Source of the DNA: a candidate division KSB1 bacterium
GTDB taxonomy: Bacteria > Zhuqueibacterota > Zhuqueibacteria > Oleimicrobiales > Geothermoviventaceae
DNA length: 33,225 bases
Assembly (NCBI GenBank): GCA_034506315.1
Contig: JAPDPT010000038.1
Span: 1-33,225 of the forward strand
Direction of reading: 5' to 3'
The notes beneath the pieces are model-generated. The model was not told the origin of the DNA and did not search any database. It saw nothing but the letters and a program-made list of their open reading frames with translations. This document shows, piece after piece, positions 9,857 to 17,720 of this stretch (its first letter is position 1; each line of letters starts with the position of its first letter). The position numbers were made by a program, and so were the translations under genes.

Positions 9857-11224
9857 TCAGCCTACCACCAGCAGTGCGCAAAAGGCATCCAGCGTCTCGA
9901 ATTGCTCCACCTGCCAGATCGCGTCGGTGATTCGCTTACGACGGTTCTCAGAAAGGATGCCCTCCGTCAGGGCCGCAAACTTCTGCATCAGCTCCTCGTC
10001 CGTCATCGGCTCCCGAGGATCTCCCTTCGGATAGTCCACCCGCTCGGCCACGGTACCGCGGGCGGTGCGGATGATGACCTCCGCCGGCTTCTTCTGGGGA
10101 AATTCAGCCTCCAGCTCAGGAGCCGCCACAACTCGGATCTTGGGCATCAACTGCAGAAGGCGCGGGTCCCGTAGCCGATCCTCGTGAAATTGAGTCGTCG
10201 TCACCTGCCCGTCTACAATCGCCACTGCGATGCAATAAGGAAGACTGTGATCGGCCGTCTCTTTGGATGTAGGATGGTACTTCGAGGGGTCGGCCAAAAT
10301 ATCGACGGCGCGCGCGATCGTGCGCACTTCCACCTCCTGCACTTCTTCGGGCCGGATCTGGTGCTGGCGCACGAGCTTGAGCGTGGCCGTGATCGGGGAG
10401 TGGGTCAGCGCCTCCGTAGGAAATGCCTTCATTGCGCACTCGGTGATACGATAAGAGTCCCCGAGGCCCGCAGTAAGGAGCTCCGGGGCGAAGTCCCCCC
10501 CGAGGGTGTCCATCAGGCCCTCCTTTCCTTCGAAGATCGCCTCTGGCCCCGTGTAGCCTTGACGGGCCAGAAGGGCCGCAAGTACCCCGGACTGCACGGC
10601 CAGCGGATCCACCGTGTTCTTCATCATCGTGAGCTTGCCTGCCGTGACTGCGCCGAGGGTCATATTGTGGCAACCGGAGATGCCAATCGCATGGACCATT
10701 TGGTCTACGGTGAGGTCGAGCATCTTGCCCGCCGCCACAGGGGAGGCCAGCTGGGTAAGAGAAGCATGGTGCCACTTCCGTTCGCGCAGCCCCGGGAAAG
10801 CGAACTCGCAGAGCCTCTGTTCAAATTCGTATGCCAGGACAACGGCGGTGATCAGGTCTCGGCCGCACTTGTGTTCCCGCTCGCCCAGGGCCAGGGGCGC
10901 CGCAATCAGGTCACTCGGATGACTGGGATCCTGCTTCCAGTAGATGTCGTTGTAGTCGAGCACGCGGATCATCAGGCTGTTCAGGAAGGAGGCGTGGTAG
11001 GCCGAAGTCCGCCAGCCCGATCCGAACACGGTGGCCTCCGGCTTTCCCCCCATTTCCTTGTATACTTCGTGGGCAATCTGAACGTCCGGGGCATGGTAAC
11101 CGCCCAGCGCACATCCGATCGAGTCGAACAGGAAACGCTTGGCCTGATGAACAACCGCCGCAGGCAGATCCTCGTAGCGCAGACTTACAGCGAATTCCGC
11201 CCATTTGCGAGCAATCGTATCCAC
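9857..11224 (-). CDS. MmgE/PrpD family protein (2-methylcitrate dehydratase-like)
   Basis: A 455-residue cytoplasmic protein of the MmgE/PrpD fold. Family features are the opening RKWAEFAVSLRYEDLPAAVV, RFLFDSIGCALGGYHAPD, the dehydratase segment SLMIRVLDYNDIYWKQDPSH, SHPSDLIAAPLALGE, and MVHAIGISGCHN. The C-terminal lid domain has KAFPTEALTHSPI and KYHPTSKETADHSLPYCIA. I place the start at GTG 11224 because GGAGGAG lies four bases upstream. The longer TTG frame from 11239 would put that ribosome site inside the gene. Family members dehydrate 2-methylcitrate or citrate or decarboxylate cis-aconitate. The preceding LeuC/LeuD-type pair could rehydrate the product, but no prpB or prpC is present, so the pathway is open. 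Confidence 0.87.
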   Translation of the reverse strand: MDTIARKWAEFAVSLRYEDLPAAVVHQAKRFLFDSIGCALGGYHAPDVQIAHEVYKEMGGKPEATVFGSGWRTSAYHASFLNSLMIRVLDYNDIYWKQDPSHPSDLIAAPLALGEREHKCGRDLITAVVLAYEFEQRLCEFAFPGLRERKWHHASLTQLASPVAAGKMLDLTVDQMVHAIGISGCHNMTLGAVTAGKLTMMKNTVDPLAVQSGVLAALLARQGYTGPEAIFEGKEGLMDTLGGDFAPELLTAGLGDSYRITECAMKAFPTEALTHSPITATLKLVRQHQIRPEEVQEVEVRTIARAVDILADPSKYHPTSKETADHSLPYCIAVAIVDGQVTTTQFHEDRLRDPRLLQLMPKIRVVAAPELEAEFPQKKPAEVIIRTARGTVAERVDYPKGDPREPMTDEELMQKFAALTEGILSENRRKRITDAIWQVEQFETLDAFCALLVVG

Positions 11225-11228
11225 GTTT

Positions 11229-11235
11229 CTCCTCC
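11229..11235 (-). promoter_or_regulatory. Ribosome binding site deciding the prpD-like start
   Basis: GGAGGAG on the minus strand lies four bases before GTG 11224. It makes the upstream in-frame TTG at 11239 unlikely as the start. Confidence 0.7.
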
Positions 11236-11269
11236 GCAAGTTTGGCCTCGCGATCCCAAGCGTTCCCCT

Positions 11270-11809
11270 TCAGCCTCCCTCGCCGATCGGCAAACCCGAA
11301 TCCGGTGGCAGAGGTGGCAGGCCGAGGCGTTTTCGCGTGTACGGAATAAGCCCCCCGGCCTCAAAAATGCCGAGCACTTCTTTGGGCAGAGGCGGAAACG
11401 AAAAGCAACCTGCCCGACAGCGCAATTCTCCCCGCTCCAGATCGACCTCCACGATCTCGCCCGCTTCCATAGCCTCCACAGCGTCCGGGGCTTGAATAAC
11501 CGGCAAACCGGCATTGATGGCGTTGCGGAAGTAGAGCCGGGAGAAGGACTTTGCTACCACCGCTCCGACACCCGCGTACTTGAGGCAGAAGGCTGCCTGC
11601 TCCCGTGAGCTGCCGCACCCAAAGTTGCGACCAGCGACGACGAGATCGCCAGGCTGCACCTGCCCGGCAAACTGAGGATCCAGATCCTCCAGGGCGTGGG
11701 AAGCCATCTCCTTTGGGTCTGTCACCGTATAGGTGTACTTGCCCGGGAAGATCACATCGGTGTTCACGTTGTCGCCGTACTTCCACACCCGGCCTCGAAT
11801 GATCCCCAT
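11270..11809 (-). CDS. LeuD-type hydro-lyase small subunit (3-isopropylmalate dehydratase / homoaconitase / dimethylmalate hydratase family)
   Basis: A 179-residue swivelling-domain subunit of the aconitase superfamily. It shows the expected blocks in order: [12 protein letters not shown] near the N-terminus, [20 protein letters not shown] with the substrate-binding GCGSSRE loop, and [19 protein letters not shown]. It should combine with the adjacent large subunit to perform a cis-specific dehydration/rehydration of a tri- or dicarboxylic acid. The specificity loop ([11 protein letters not shown]) does not tell me whether the substrate is isopropylmalate, homoaconitate, dimethylmalate or methylaconitate. 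No other leucine genes (leuA, leuB) are present, which is why I avoid a leucine-pathway name. The C-terminus, [14 protein letters not shown], is slightly longer than usual. Confidence 0.88.
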   Translation of the reverse strand: MGIIRGRVWKYGDNVNTDVIFPGKYTYTVTDPKEMASHALEDLDPQFAGQVQPGDLVVAGRNFGCGSSREQAAFCLKYAGVGAVVAKSFSRLYFRNAINAGLPVIQAPDAVEAMEAGEIVEVDLERGELRCRAGCFSFPPLPKEVLGIFEAGGLIPYTRKRLGLPPLPPDSGLPIGEGG

Positions 11810-11855
11810 GGCTTCTCCCTAAAGTTATCTCCTCTAAGCCACCTCATCCTCCTGC

Positions 11856-13109
11856 TCAGAGGAACTCGCGCGGATCCGTAATGACCCCGCGAATCGCCGA
11901 GGCTGCGGCCGTAGCGGGGCTGCAAAGGTAGATCTCTGCTTCGCGGTTTCCCTGCCGGCCCTTGAAATTCCGGTTGGAAGTGCTCAAACTGACTTCGCCC
12001 CGGGCGGGGATGCCCTGATGACTGCCCATGCAGGGGCCACAATTCGCATTGAGGATGACCGCTCCAGCCTCCGCCAGGATCTCGAGGTAGCCGGCGCGGA
12101 GCGCATCCAAATAGACCTGCTGCGAAGCCGGCACCACCAGCATCCGCACGTCGGGATGAATTTTCTTCCCTCTCAGAATGCGTGCGACAACAGCGAAATC
12201 CTCAAGCCGTGCGTTTGTGCAGGACCCGAAGAACACCTGATCGACACGCGTCCCGGCTACTTCTGACACGGGCTTGACGTTGTCGACCGAGTGGGGGCAG
12301 GCCACCTGCGGTTCAAGATCGCGCACCTCAAGCTCGTGAACTTGCGCAAACGGGGCATCCGGGTCTGAGCGGACCACTTCGAACTCTCGCCTCGCCCTCG
12401 GACGCACGTACGCAAGGGTCACCTCGTCCGGCTCCACGTAACCCGTCTTCGCCCCCATCTCCACGGCCATATTGGCCAGGACAATCCGACCGGCCATGTC
12501 CATATTGGCCACCGCCTCGCCTGCGAACTCCACGGCCATGTAGTTGGCCCCTTCCGCGCCGATCTTCCCGATGGCGTACAGCATCAGGTCCTTGGGGTAC
12601 ACACCCATGGGCGGCACGCCGCGAAAGAGGACTCGTATCGTTTCGGGTACCCTTAGCCAAATGCGACCGGTGGCCATAATCACGGCCATTTCCGAGCGAC
12701 CAATTCCGGTTCCAAACGCCCCGACGGCCCCGTAGGTGGTGCTGTGGCTGTCCGAGCCCACGATAAGGAGACCCGGGAGAGCAAACCCCTCTTCCAGCAT
12801 GACCTGGTGGCAAACGCCGCGATGGACGTCGAAGAAATTCCGAATCCCGTGCTTTTTCACGAACTCGCGCACTTCACGGTGATTCTCGGCGAACTTCTCG
12901 TTGGGAGGAGGAGAAGCGTGGTCGAGGATGATTACGTGGAGTTCCGGATCGTAGAGCCGTTCCACCCCGATCGACGCGAAGGTTTTCGCGATGGCGGCCG
13001 TATTGTCGTGGGACATGGCGTAGTCAGGCACGACCTCGACGATCTCGCCGGCCGTCACGGGTCGTCCCGCCTTTCTTCCGAGGATCTTCTCGGCAAACGT
13101 CTTGCCCAT
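11856..13109 (-). CDS. LeuC-type hydro-lyase large subunit with 4Fe-4S cluster (aconitase superfamily)
   Basis: A 417-residue protein of LeuC2/HacA size. The start is ATG 13109 behind GGGAGTA. The in-frame extension to 13205 (RHDRRERHEPRGVAGG) overlaps the promoter and is not convincing. Cluster-ligand cysteines are in VFFGSCTNARLEDF and the paired NANCGPCMGSHQG. Other hallmarks are VPDYAMSHDN, ILDHASPPPNEK, GVCHQVMLEEG, VGSDSHSTTYGAVGAFGTGIG and SLSTSNRNFKGRQG. It forms an enzyme with the small subunit encoded 46 bp downstream. It is the first gene after the promoter at 13196-13224 and so heads the leuC-leuD-prpD-hsp20-lon run. The exact substrate is unresolved; the combination with an MmgE/PrpD enzyme makes an aconitate- or methylaconitate-type reaction a reasonable alternative to isopropylmalate. 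Confidence 0.9.
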   Translation of the reverse strand: MGKTFAEKILGRKAGRPVTAGEIVEVVPDYAMSHDNTAAIAKTFASIGVERLYDPELHVIILDHASPPPNEKFAENHREVREFVKKHGIRNFFDVHRGVCHQVMLEEGFALPGLLIVGSDSHSTTYGAVGAFGTGIGRSEMAVIMATGRIWLRVPETIRVLFRGVPPMGVYPKDLMLYAIGKIGAEGANYMAVEFAGEAVANMDMAGRIVLANMAVEMGAKTGYVEPDEVTLAYVRPRARREFEVVRSDPDAPFAQVHELEVRDLEPQVACPHSVDNVKPVSEVAGTRVDQVFFGSCTNARLEDFAVVARILRGKKIHPDVRMLVVPASQQVYLDALRAGYLEILAEAGAVILNANCGPCMGSHQGIPARGEVSLSTSNRNFKGRQGNREAEIYLCSPATAAASAIRGVITDPREFL

Positions 13110-13149
13110 CAGTCTACTCCCGCTTCGTCCAGCGCCACCAGCTACCCCC

Positions 13150-13188
13150 CTCGGCTCGTGTCGCTCCCTACGGTCGTGCCGAGCCGAG
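13150..13188. promoter_or_regulatory. 9-bp inverted repeat at the leader of the minus-strand operon (putative operator or leader hairpin)
   Basis: CTCGGCTCG at 13150-13158 and CGAGCCGAG at 13180-13188 are perfect inverted repeats separated by 21 bp. They begin about 8 bp downstream of the minus-strand -10 box, so they cover the expected start of transcription and early leader. A third copy of the core, GAGCCGAG, lies at 13301-13308 next to the opposing plus-strand promoter. This fits an operator for a shared regulator, or an RNA stem at the 5' end of the message. Confidence 0.5.
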
Positions 13189-13195
13189 TAGGTCG

Positions 13196-13224
13196 AATAT
13201 ATCACCGCCCCCTTACTTTGTCAA
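13196..13224 (-). promoter_or_regulatory. Sigma-70-type promoter for the leuC-leuD-prpD-hsp20-lon run
   Basis: On the minus strand TTGACA (13219-13224) is followed by exactly 17 bp and TATATT (13196-13201). The -35 is perfect and the -10 matches five of six positions. It points toward the LeuC-type gene, whose ATG lies about 80 bp downstream. Confidence 0.75.
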
Positions 13225-13271
13225 TCCCTTTCGCCCCTACCCCTCCCGGGCCAATCCCTCGCAAATTGCCC

Positions 13272-13299
13272 TTGCAGGACAGCGGCGAATGGGTTTAAT
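13272..13299 (+). promoter_or_regulatory. Candidate promoter for pepT
   Basis: TTGCAG (13272-13277), a 16-bp spacer and TTTAAT (13294-13299, five of six consensus positions) lie about 60 bp ahead of the pepT start. The -35 is weak. GAGCCGAG follows immediately at 13301. Confidence 0.4.
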
Positions 13300-13359
13300 T
13301 GAGCCGAGTGAAGATGACGTTCGTGTCGCAGCCCGCATCTAACGGTGGAGAGTTTCGCT

Positions 13360-14619
13360 ATGGACATTCCGGCTGGACGTCTTCTGGAGCGTTTTCTTCG
13401 CTATGTCCGGATCGACACCCAATCCCGGGAAGGAGTTAGCGAGTATCCGAGCACCGAAGGCCAACGGCAATTCCTGGAGCAATTGGCGGCCGAGCTGCGG
13501 GAGTTGGGATTGCGTGAGGTCGAACTCGATCCTCATTGCTACCTTACGGCCACTTTGCCAGGGAACGTGGACGTGCCGGTGCCGACCATCGGCCTCATTG
13601 CCCACGTGGACACTTCGCCTGAAGTCAGCGGGGCCGGCGTGAAGCCCATCGTTCACGCCAACTACGCGGGCCAGGAGCTCCAGCTTCCAGGGGACCCAAC
13701 GGTCAAGCTCTCACCCGAAACGGACCCCGAGCTGGCCGAGTGCATCGGGCACGACCTGATCACCTCCGACGGCACCACCCTCCTGGGGGCAGACGACAAA
13801 GCGGGAATCGCCGAGATCCTCACCGCCGTGGAGTACCTTCTCGCCCATCCTGAGATTCCGCATGGGACCCTCCGGTTGGCCTTCACCCCCGATGAGGAGG
13901 TCGGCCGAGGGACCGACTTCTTCGACGTAGGCCGATTCGGTGCTCGCTACGCCTACACCGTCGATGGAGGTAGCGTCGGCGAAGTTGAGAACGAGACCTT
14001 TTGTGCCGACAGCCTGACCGTTCGCTTCCACGGCGTCAACGTCCACCCGGGTTATGCCAAAGGGAAAATGGTCAACGCGATCAAGCTGGCGGCCCGAATG
14101 GTGGACCGGCTGCCCAAGACGCGGATGTCTCCCGAGACCACGGAGGGGCGCGAAGGCTATGTCCATCCCCACGCCGTCGAAGGGGGCGTGGAACTGGCCG
14201 AAGTTCGTTTCCTGATCCGCGATTTCGAAGTGGAGGGGTTGAAGCAAAAGGAGCGCTACCTTAGCCGTCTGGCCGCACGCGTCGCGCAAGCCTATCCCGG
14301 CGCCCGGGTAGAGGTGCAGGTCAAAGAGTCGTACCGCAATATGCGGTACAAGCTCGAGGAGGAACCGCACGTCGTCCAGTACGCTCTCGAGGCGATCCGA
14401 AGGGCGGGCCTCGAGCCGAAGCTGGCCAGCATCCGAGGTGGGACCGACGGTGCTCGACTCTGCTACCAGGGCCTCCTCACTCCCAACCTGTTCACGGGGG
14501 GACACAATTTCCATTCCCGACGGGAATGGATCTCGGTCCAGCATATGGTAAAGGCCGTCGAGACGCTTGTGCACCTGGCACAGATATGGGCTGAGAGGGC
14601 CGTTGGCGCGAAGCCTTAA
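13360..14619 (+). CDS. pepT: Peptidase T (tripeptide aminopeptidase, M20B)
   Basis: A 419-residue cytoplasmic zinc aminopeptidase that removes N-terminal residues from tripeptides. Metal and catalytic motifs of PepT are all visible: TIGLIAHVDTSPE (metal His plus catalytic Asp), LLGADDKAGIAEI (bridging Asp), FTPDEEVGRGTDFFDV (catalytic Glu pair), AYTVDGGSVGE, and GGHNFHSRREWI (last metal His). The substrate-binding IRGGTDGARL is also present. I chose ATG 13360 because GGTGGAG sits about nine bases upstream; the in-frame GTG at 13345 overlaps that site. It is one of only two plus-strand genes here, divergent from the LeuC-type gene, with a 250-bp shared promoter region. Confidence 0.95.
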   Translation: MDIPAGRLLERFLRYVRIDTQSREGVSEYPSTEGQRQFLEQLAAELRELGLREVELDPHCYLTATLPGNVDVPVPTIGLIAHVDTSPEVSGAGVKPIVHANYAGQELQLPGDPTVKLSPETDPELAECIGHDLITSDGTTLLGADDKAGIAEILTAVEYLLAHPEIPHGTLRLAFTPDEEVGRGTDFFDVGRFGARYAYTVDGGSVGEVENETFCADSLTVRFHGVNVHPGYAKGKMVNAIKLAARMVDRLPKTRMSPETTEGREGYVHPHAVEGGVELAEVRFLIRDFEVEGLKQKERYLSRLAARVAQAYPGARVEVQVKESYRNMRYKLEEEPHVVQYALEAIRRAGLEPKLASIRGGTDGARLCYQGLLTPNLFTGGHNFHSRREWISVQHMVKAVETLVHLAQIWAERAVGAKP

Positions 14620-14781
14620 CGGGTCCGGCTCCGAAACACGCGACTTGCAACGGTGGGAATAGGCGAAAGGGCATCCTTGTTGGTTAAGAAGTTCAGCCCT
14701 AATCATCCGAGGAAGCGCCGGGCAGAGCAGCTTACTATGCGCCGTGAAGGGTAAGATCGCCAATCAACGAGGAGGAGCACC

Positions 14782-15267
14782 ATGCTGAGCAAGGAACTGG
14801 AGACGAAGTTGAACGAGCAGATCAACGCCGAACTGTACTCCGCCTATCTCTACCTGTCGATGTCGGCGTTTTGTGACGCCAGTAATCTTCCCGGCTTCGG
14901 CCACTGGATGCGCAAGCAGGCACAGGAAGAAGTGGGCCACGCCATGAAGATCTTTGCGTTCGTCAACGATCGCCAGGGCCGGGTTGTCCTGCAGGCCATC
15001 CCCGAGCCCCCGAAGGATTTTGGCTCACCCCTTCAGTTGTTCGAGGCCGTGTTGGAGCACGAGCGCAAAGTGACGGGGATGATCCACACGCTCTACACCC
15101 AGGCGGTACAGGAGAAGGATTACCCCACCCAGACGTTCCTCCAATGGTTCATCAACGAACAGGTGGAAGAGGAAAAGACGGCGAGCGAAATCGTGGAGGC
15201 TTTGCGGATGGTGGGGGACAAAGGGCATGCCTTGTACATGCTCGATCGGCAGCTGGCGCAGCGTTAA
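14782..15267 (+). CDS. ftn: Ferritin (bacterial FtnA-type)
   Basis: A 161-residue four-helix protein of normal bacterial ferritin length. It stores iron as a mineral inside a 24-subunit shell and limits oxidative damage. Ferroxidase ligands are visible: Glu in [17 protein letters not shown], the E-x-x-H pair in [12 protein letters not shown], Glu in [12 protein letters not shown], and [15 protein letters not shown]. There is no haem-binding Met pattern of bacterioferritin that I can recognise. GAGGAGGAG precedes the ATG. It lies 162 bp after pepT, far enough for its own promoter, although I could not pick a convincing one. No clear Fur box was found by eye. Confidence 0.95.
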   Translation: MLSKELETKLNEQINAELYSAYLYLSMSAFCDASNLPGFGHWMRKQAQEEVGHAMKIFAFVNDRQGRVVLQAIPEPPKDFGSPLQLFEAVLEHERKVTGMIHTLYTQAVQEKDYPTQTFLQWFINEQVEEEKTASEIVEALRMVGDKGHALYMLDRQLAQR

Positions 15268-15711
15268 GGGCCGCGACCTTGACTCCGGAGGCCAAGCCCT
15301 CGGCTCGTCACGGATCCGGTCAGGGCTCGGGGCTTCCTACGCGTTCACTCCTCACGGTAGCCTCTGACCTGCGGTACGGCTGAGGCATTTCCTCGACCTT
15401 TGGGACTCGACCCATCGCACACCCCTGTTCCGCCCCGCGGGCAGGGGTGTCTCCTGTTTGGCGGGAATGATGGCCGCTCGACTCGCTTCGAGGAAGAATC
15501 GCGTTCGGAGAAGTAGCCTGCCCCCTCGGAACCGCCCCCACTTTTCCGAATGCTCGGAGACCCCCTCGGGTAGAGTTAAGACCGGGTCTTTTGGAAAGCC
15601 GGAGCGAAACAGCGCCCCCCTCTGCAACGGACGCTCGGTGCGGCTCTCTTCCCCGCCCTGGTCACCCCGAGAACCTGTTCTTTACCCCGCAGGATGCTAC
15701 CCCTGGTAGTC
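15268..15711. other. Non-coding interval between ferritin and the convergent lipoprotein gene
   Basis: About 440 bp without a convincing gene. It holds a GC-rich hairpin at 15419-15450 and one extra copy of the CTCGGCTC motif (15299-15306) seen at the pepT/leuC promoter region. I see no tRNA, repeat array or mobile element. Small frames here lack ribosome sites and recognisable sequence. Confidence 0.5.
15419..15450. terminator. Probable transcription-terminating hairpin between convergent genes
   Basis: ACACCCCTG (15419-15427) pairs with CAGGGGTGT (15442-15450), a 9-bp perfect stem with a 14-base GC-rich loop. It lies between the ends of ferritin and the opposing lipoprotein gene. The following bases CTCCTGTTTG are only modestly T-rich, so intrinsic termination would be imperfect. 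Confidence 0.45.
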
Positions 15712-16419
15712 TCACTCGTACCAGAATTCGTAGACGTCGTCGGCGGTAAAGGGATATTGCCAGTCGTTGATCAGCGTAAGGCGGATTCCGTCAAACTCGA
15801 AGGCCAAGGAGTCGCTGAACAAATAGCCGCGTACGATGTAGGCCTGCCGGCTCAAGTCCCCGATGTACACGGTGAGGTTGGGCCCGCTCGACCGGAACCA
15901 CAGCTGGTACCGGTGCTTCAGCATTTTCTCAAGATTTACCTTCTCGAGGAGGAGCTTGCCCCGCGAACTGCCCTGGAGGTGCCGCACATGAGGCTCCCAG
16001 AAAAAGCTCTCCGGCACCAGAAGAGTGCCGTTCTTTGTGCGCACCTTGATGGCCGTCCAGGAATAGACCGCACCGTATGCGTGGAAGGTACCCTCCGCCT
16101 GGCGGTCCGATCGGAACAGCCCCTCCACCCAAATATTCTCGTCCGAGAGGTATACCTTGAAACGATCGCCTTCAATCTCGTTGCCCAGCGGGTAAAGGAC
16201 TCGTTCCTCGTAGCCTGCGATCACCACCCGATCAATTCGATCGTAGGCCACCCGGATCTGGATCACGAACTCCTCCCCGTCGGCCGTCAGCGTCCCGTAC
16301 CATTCCCCATCGTACCTCTCCTGCGGATCCGTGGGACTCGCACAAGCTATGAGGAGGGAGAGGATGATTGCTCCTACGAGGGTCGTCCCAACCTTCCAAC
16401 TACCGCAGCCATGAGCCAC
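15712..16419 (-). CDS. Predicted lipoprotein of unknown function
   Basis: I do not recognise a family. From GTG 16419, which follows a GGGAGG ribosome site, the product is 235 residues. It begins with a short basic segment, a hydrophobic stretch (VGTTLVGAIILSLLIAC) and a lipobox Cys followed by ASPTDPQ, so it should be a lipidated envelope protein. The mature part is beta-rich and rich in Tyr and Trp, with alternating patterns (GEWYGTLTADGEEFVIQIR, GLFRSDRQAEGTFHAYGAVY) suggestive of a small beta-barrel or lipocalin-like sandwich; that fold guess is weak. The in-frame extension to ATG 16470 would put a long polar leader before the signal peptide, so it is less likely. It lies 150 bp downstream of trpS and has no informative partner. 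Confidence 0.7.
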   Translation of the reverse strand: MAHGCGSWKVGTTLVGAIILSLLIACASPTDPQERYDGEWYGTLTADGEEFVIQIRVAYDRIDRVVIAGYEERVLYPLGNEIEGDRFKVYLSDENIWVEGLFRSDRQAEGTFHAYGAVYSWTAIKVRTKNGTLLVPESFFWEPHVRHLQGSSRGKLLLEKVNLEKMLKHRYQLWFRSSGPNLTVYIGDLSRQAYIVRGYLFSDSLAFEFDGIRLTLINDWQYPFTADDVYEFWYE

Positions 16420-16569
16420 TTCACTTCCCTCCCGGAGGCTTCGCTCGGATTGCGAAACCCCATCATTCAAACGACACTGACCGCCTCACGCTCCCTGCTC
16501 CGACGAGCGGGATTGATCCGGGCACGACGCGGACCCTCGCTTTGCCCGGCTAGAGGAACGCAGTGCGTC

Positions 16570-17571
16570 TCACACACTTCCCGTTGCGCGCGTAAAGTTC
16601 CAGTAGTCAAGGCCCACGTTGCGACGGGCCCGTTCGAGCACACCCTTCGCCACTTCTCGGGCCTTCTTAGCACCCATTTTCAAAATGTCGAAAACGAGGT
16701 CAGGATGCTCCAGGTAATACTGCCTCTTTTCCCGATAGGGAGCGAAGTGGTTCCAGATCACCTCGATGAGCTCGCGCTTCACATCGGCGTACCTTAGGCC
16801 GGGCCTGAGGTAGCGCTCCCGGAGCTCCGCCCGCCCCTCCGGGGATAGGAACAGGCTGTAAAGAGCGAAGAGGGTGCATTTATCGGGATTCTTCGGTTCG
16901 TGGACAGGGGTGGAGTCGGTGACGATGGACATGACCCGTGAGCGAAGCGTTTCGTAGTCCGCGAAGATATCGATCGTGTTGCCGTAGGACTTGGACATCT
17001 TCTGACCGTCAATGCCAGGCACCACGGCTACATCCTCCGCGATGTCCGGCTCGGGCACAACGAAGGTCTCGCCGTACGTGGCGTTGAAGCGGAGGGCGAT
17101 GTCGCGCGTCATCTCCAAATGCTGCTTCTGATCCTTGCCCACAGGCACCAGCTCCCCTTCGTAAAGCAGGATATCGGCGGCCATCAGGACGGGATAGCTG
17201 AAAAGACCATGGTTTGGGGTAATTCCCTTCGCGATTTTGTCCTTGTAGGAGTGGGCTCGCTCCAACAGTCCGACGCTCGTGACGTTAGATAGAAGCCAGG
17301 TCAGCTCAGTGACCTCGGGGACATCGCTTTGCACCCAGAACACGGCGCGTTCCGGATCAATCCCCAGCGCCAGGAAATCGCAGGCCGCCTCAAAGGTCCG
17401 GCGCCGCAGCAGTTCAGCGTCGAAGACAGTAGTCAAGGCATGGTAGTTTACGATGAAACAAAAAAGGGTATTGTTGGGATCGGCCTGATAGGCGATCATT
17501 CTTCGCATCATCCCGAAGTAGTTGCCAAGGTGGAGCGCTCCGGACGGCTGAATTCCCGACAACACCCGCAT
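16570..17571 (-). CDS. trpS: Tryptophanyl-tRNA synthetase
   Basis: A 333-residue class I aminoacyl-tRNA synthetase that charges tRNA-Trp, of standard bacterial length. The HIGH-equivalent is HLGN at residues 14-17 within SGIQPSGALHLGNYFG, and KMSKS lies near residue 190 (DGQKMSKSYGNTID). Other TrpRS blocks are SDVPEVTELTWLLSNV, YPVLMAADILLY and VGKDQKQHLEMTRDIA. GGAGGGAAAG precedes the ATG. It lies 149 bp after the PBP1a gene. Confidence 0.97.
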   Translation of the reverse strand: MRVLSGIQPSGALHLGNYFGMMRRMIAYQADPNNTLFCFIVNYHALTTVFDAELLRRRTFEAACDFLALGIDPERAVFWVQSDVPEVTELTWLLSNVTSVGLLERAHSYKDKIAKGITPNHGLFSYPVLMAADILLYEGELVPVGKDQKQHLEMTRDIALRFNATYGETFVVPEPDIAEDVAVVPGIDGQKMSKSYGNTIDIFADYETLRSRVMSIVTDSTPVHEPKNPDKCTLFALYSLFLSPEGRAELRERYLRPGLRYADVKRELIEVIWNHFAPYREKRQYYLEHPDLVFDILKMGAKKAREVAKGVLERARRNVGLDYWNFTRATGSV

Positions 17572-17629
17572 CCTTTCCCTCCGCCTTTCCGTCAGCCTTC
17601 AACTCTCGCCCATCACCATTTCCGCCGGG

Positions 17630-17659
17630 AAAGATACTGGGATTCGCCCCCTAAAACAA
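17630..17659 (-). promoter_or_regulatory. Weak candidate promoter for trpS
   Basis: On the minus strand TTGTTT (17654-17659), an 18-bp spacer and TATCTT (17630-17635) lie about 60 bp before the trpS ATG. The spacing is slightly long and both boxes are imperfect. Confidence 0.28.
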
Positions 17660-17720
17660 GGGCTTTACCCATCTCCCGCGTCGTCCATCCCAGAGCCTTA
17701 TGCCGGATGTGGCCTTCCGG

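Noticed and set aside
10184-11608. Long plus-strand open frame (474 codons) opposite prpD/leuD
   Set aside because: It runs exactly opposite well-conserved genes and its translation has no recognisable motif. It is a shadow of GC-rich codon use.
13150-13188. CIRCE heat-shock operator
   Set aside because: The arms are CTCGGCTCG with a 21-bp gap, not the TTAGCACTC-N9-GAGTGCTAA of HrcA sites, despite the downstream hsp20 and lon genes.
13110-13205. In-frame 32-codon extension of the LeuC-type gene
   Set aside because: It includes the promoter -10 region and the inverted repeat, and the encoded sequence is Arg/Gly-rich and unlike the family. ATG 13109 has a ribosome site.
15268-15711. tRNA or small RNA gene
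   Set aside because: I looked for cloverleaf arms and a TTCxAxT loop with paired ends and found none.
15694-16797. Plus-strand frame of 367 codons spanning the lipoprotein and the end of trpS
   Set aside because: It is antisense to two genes, one of them certain. The lipoprotein frame has a ribosome site and a signal peptide, which this frame lacks.
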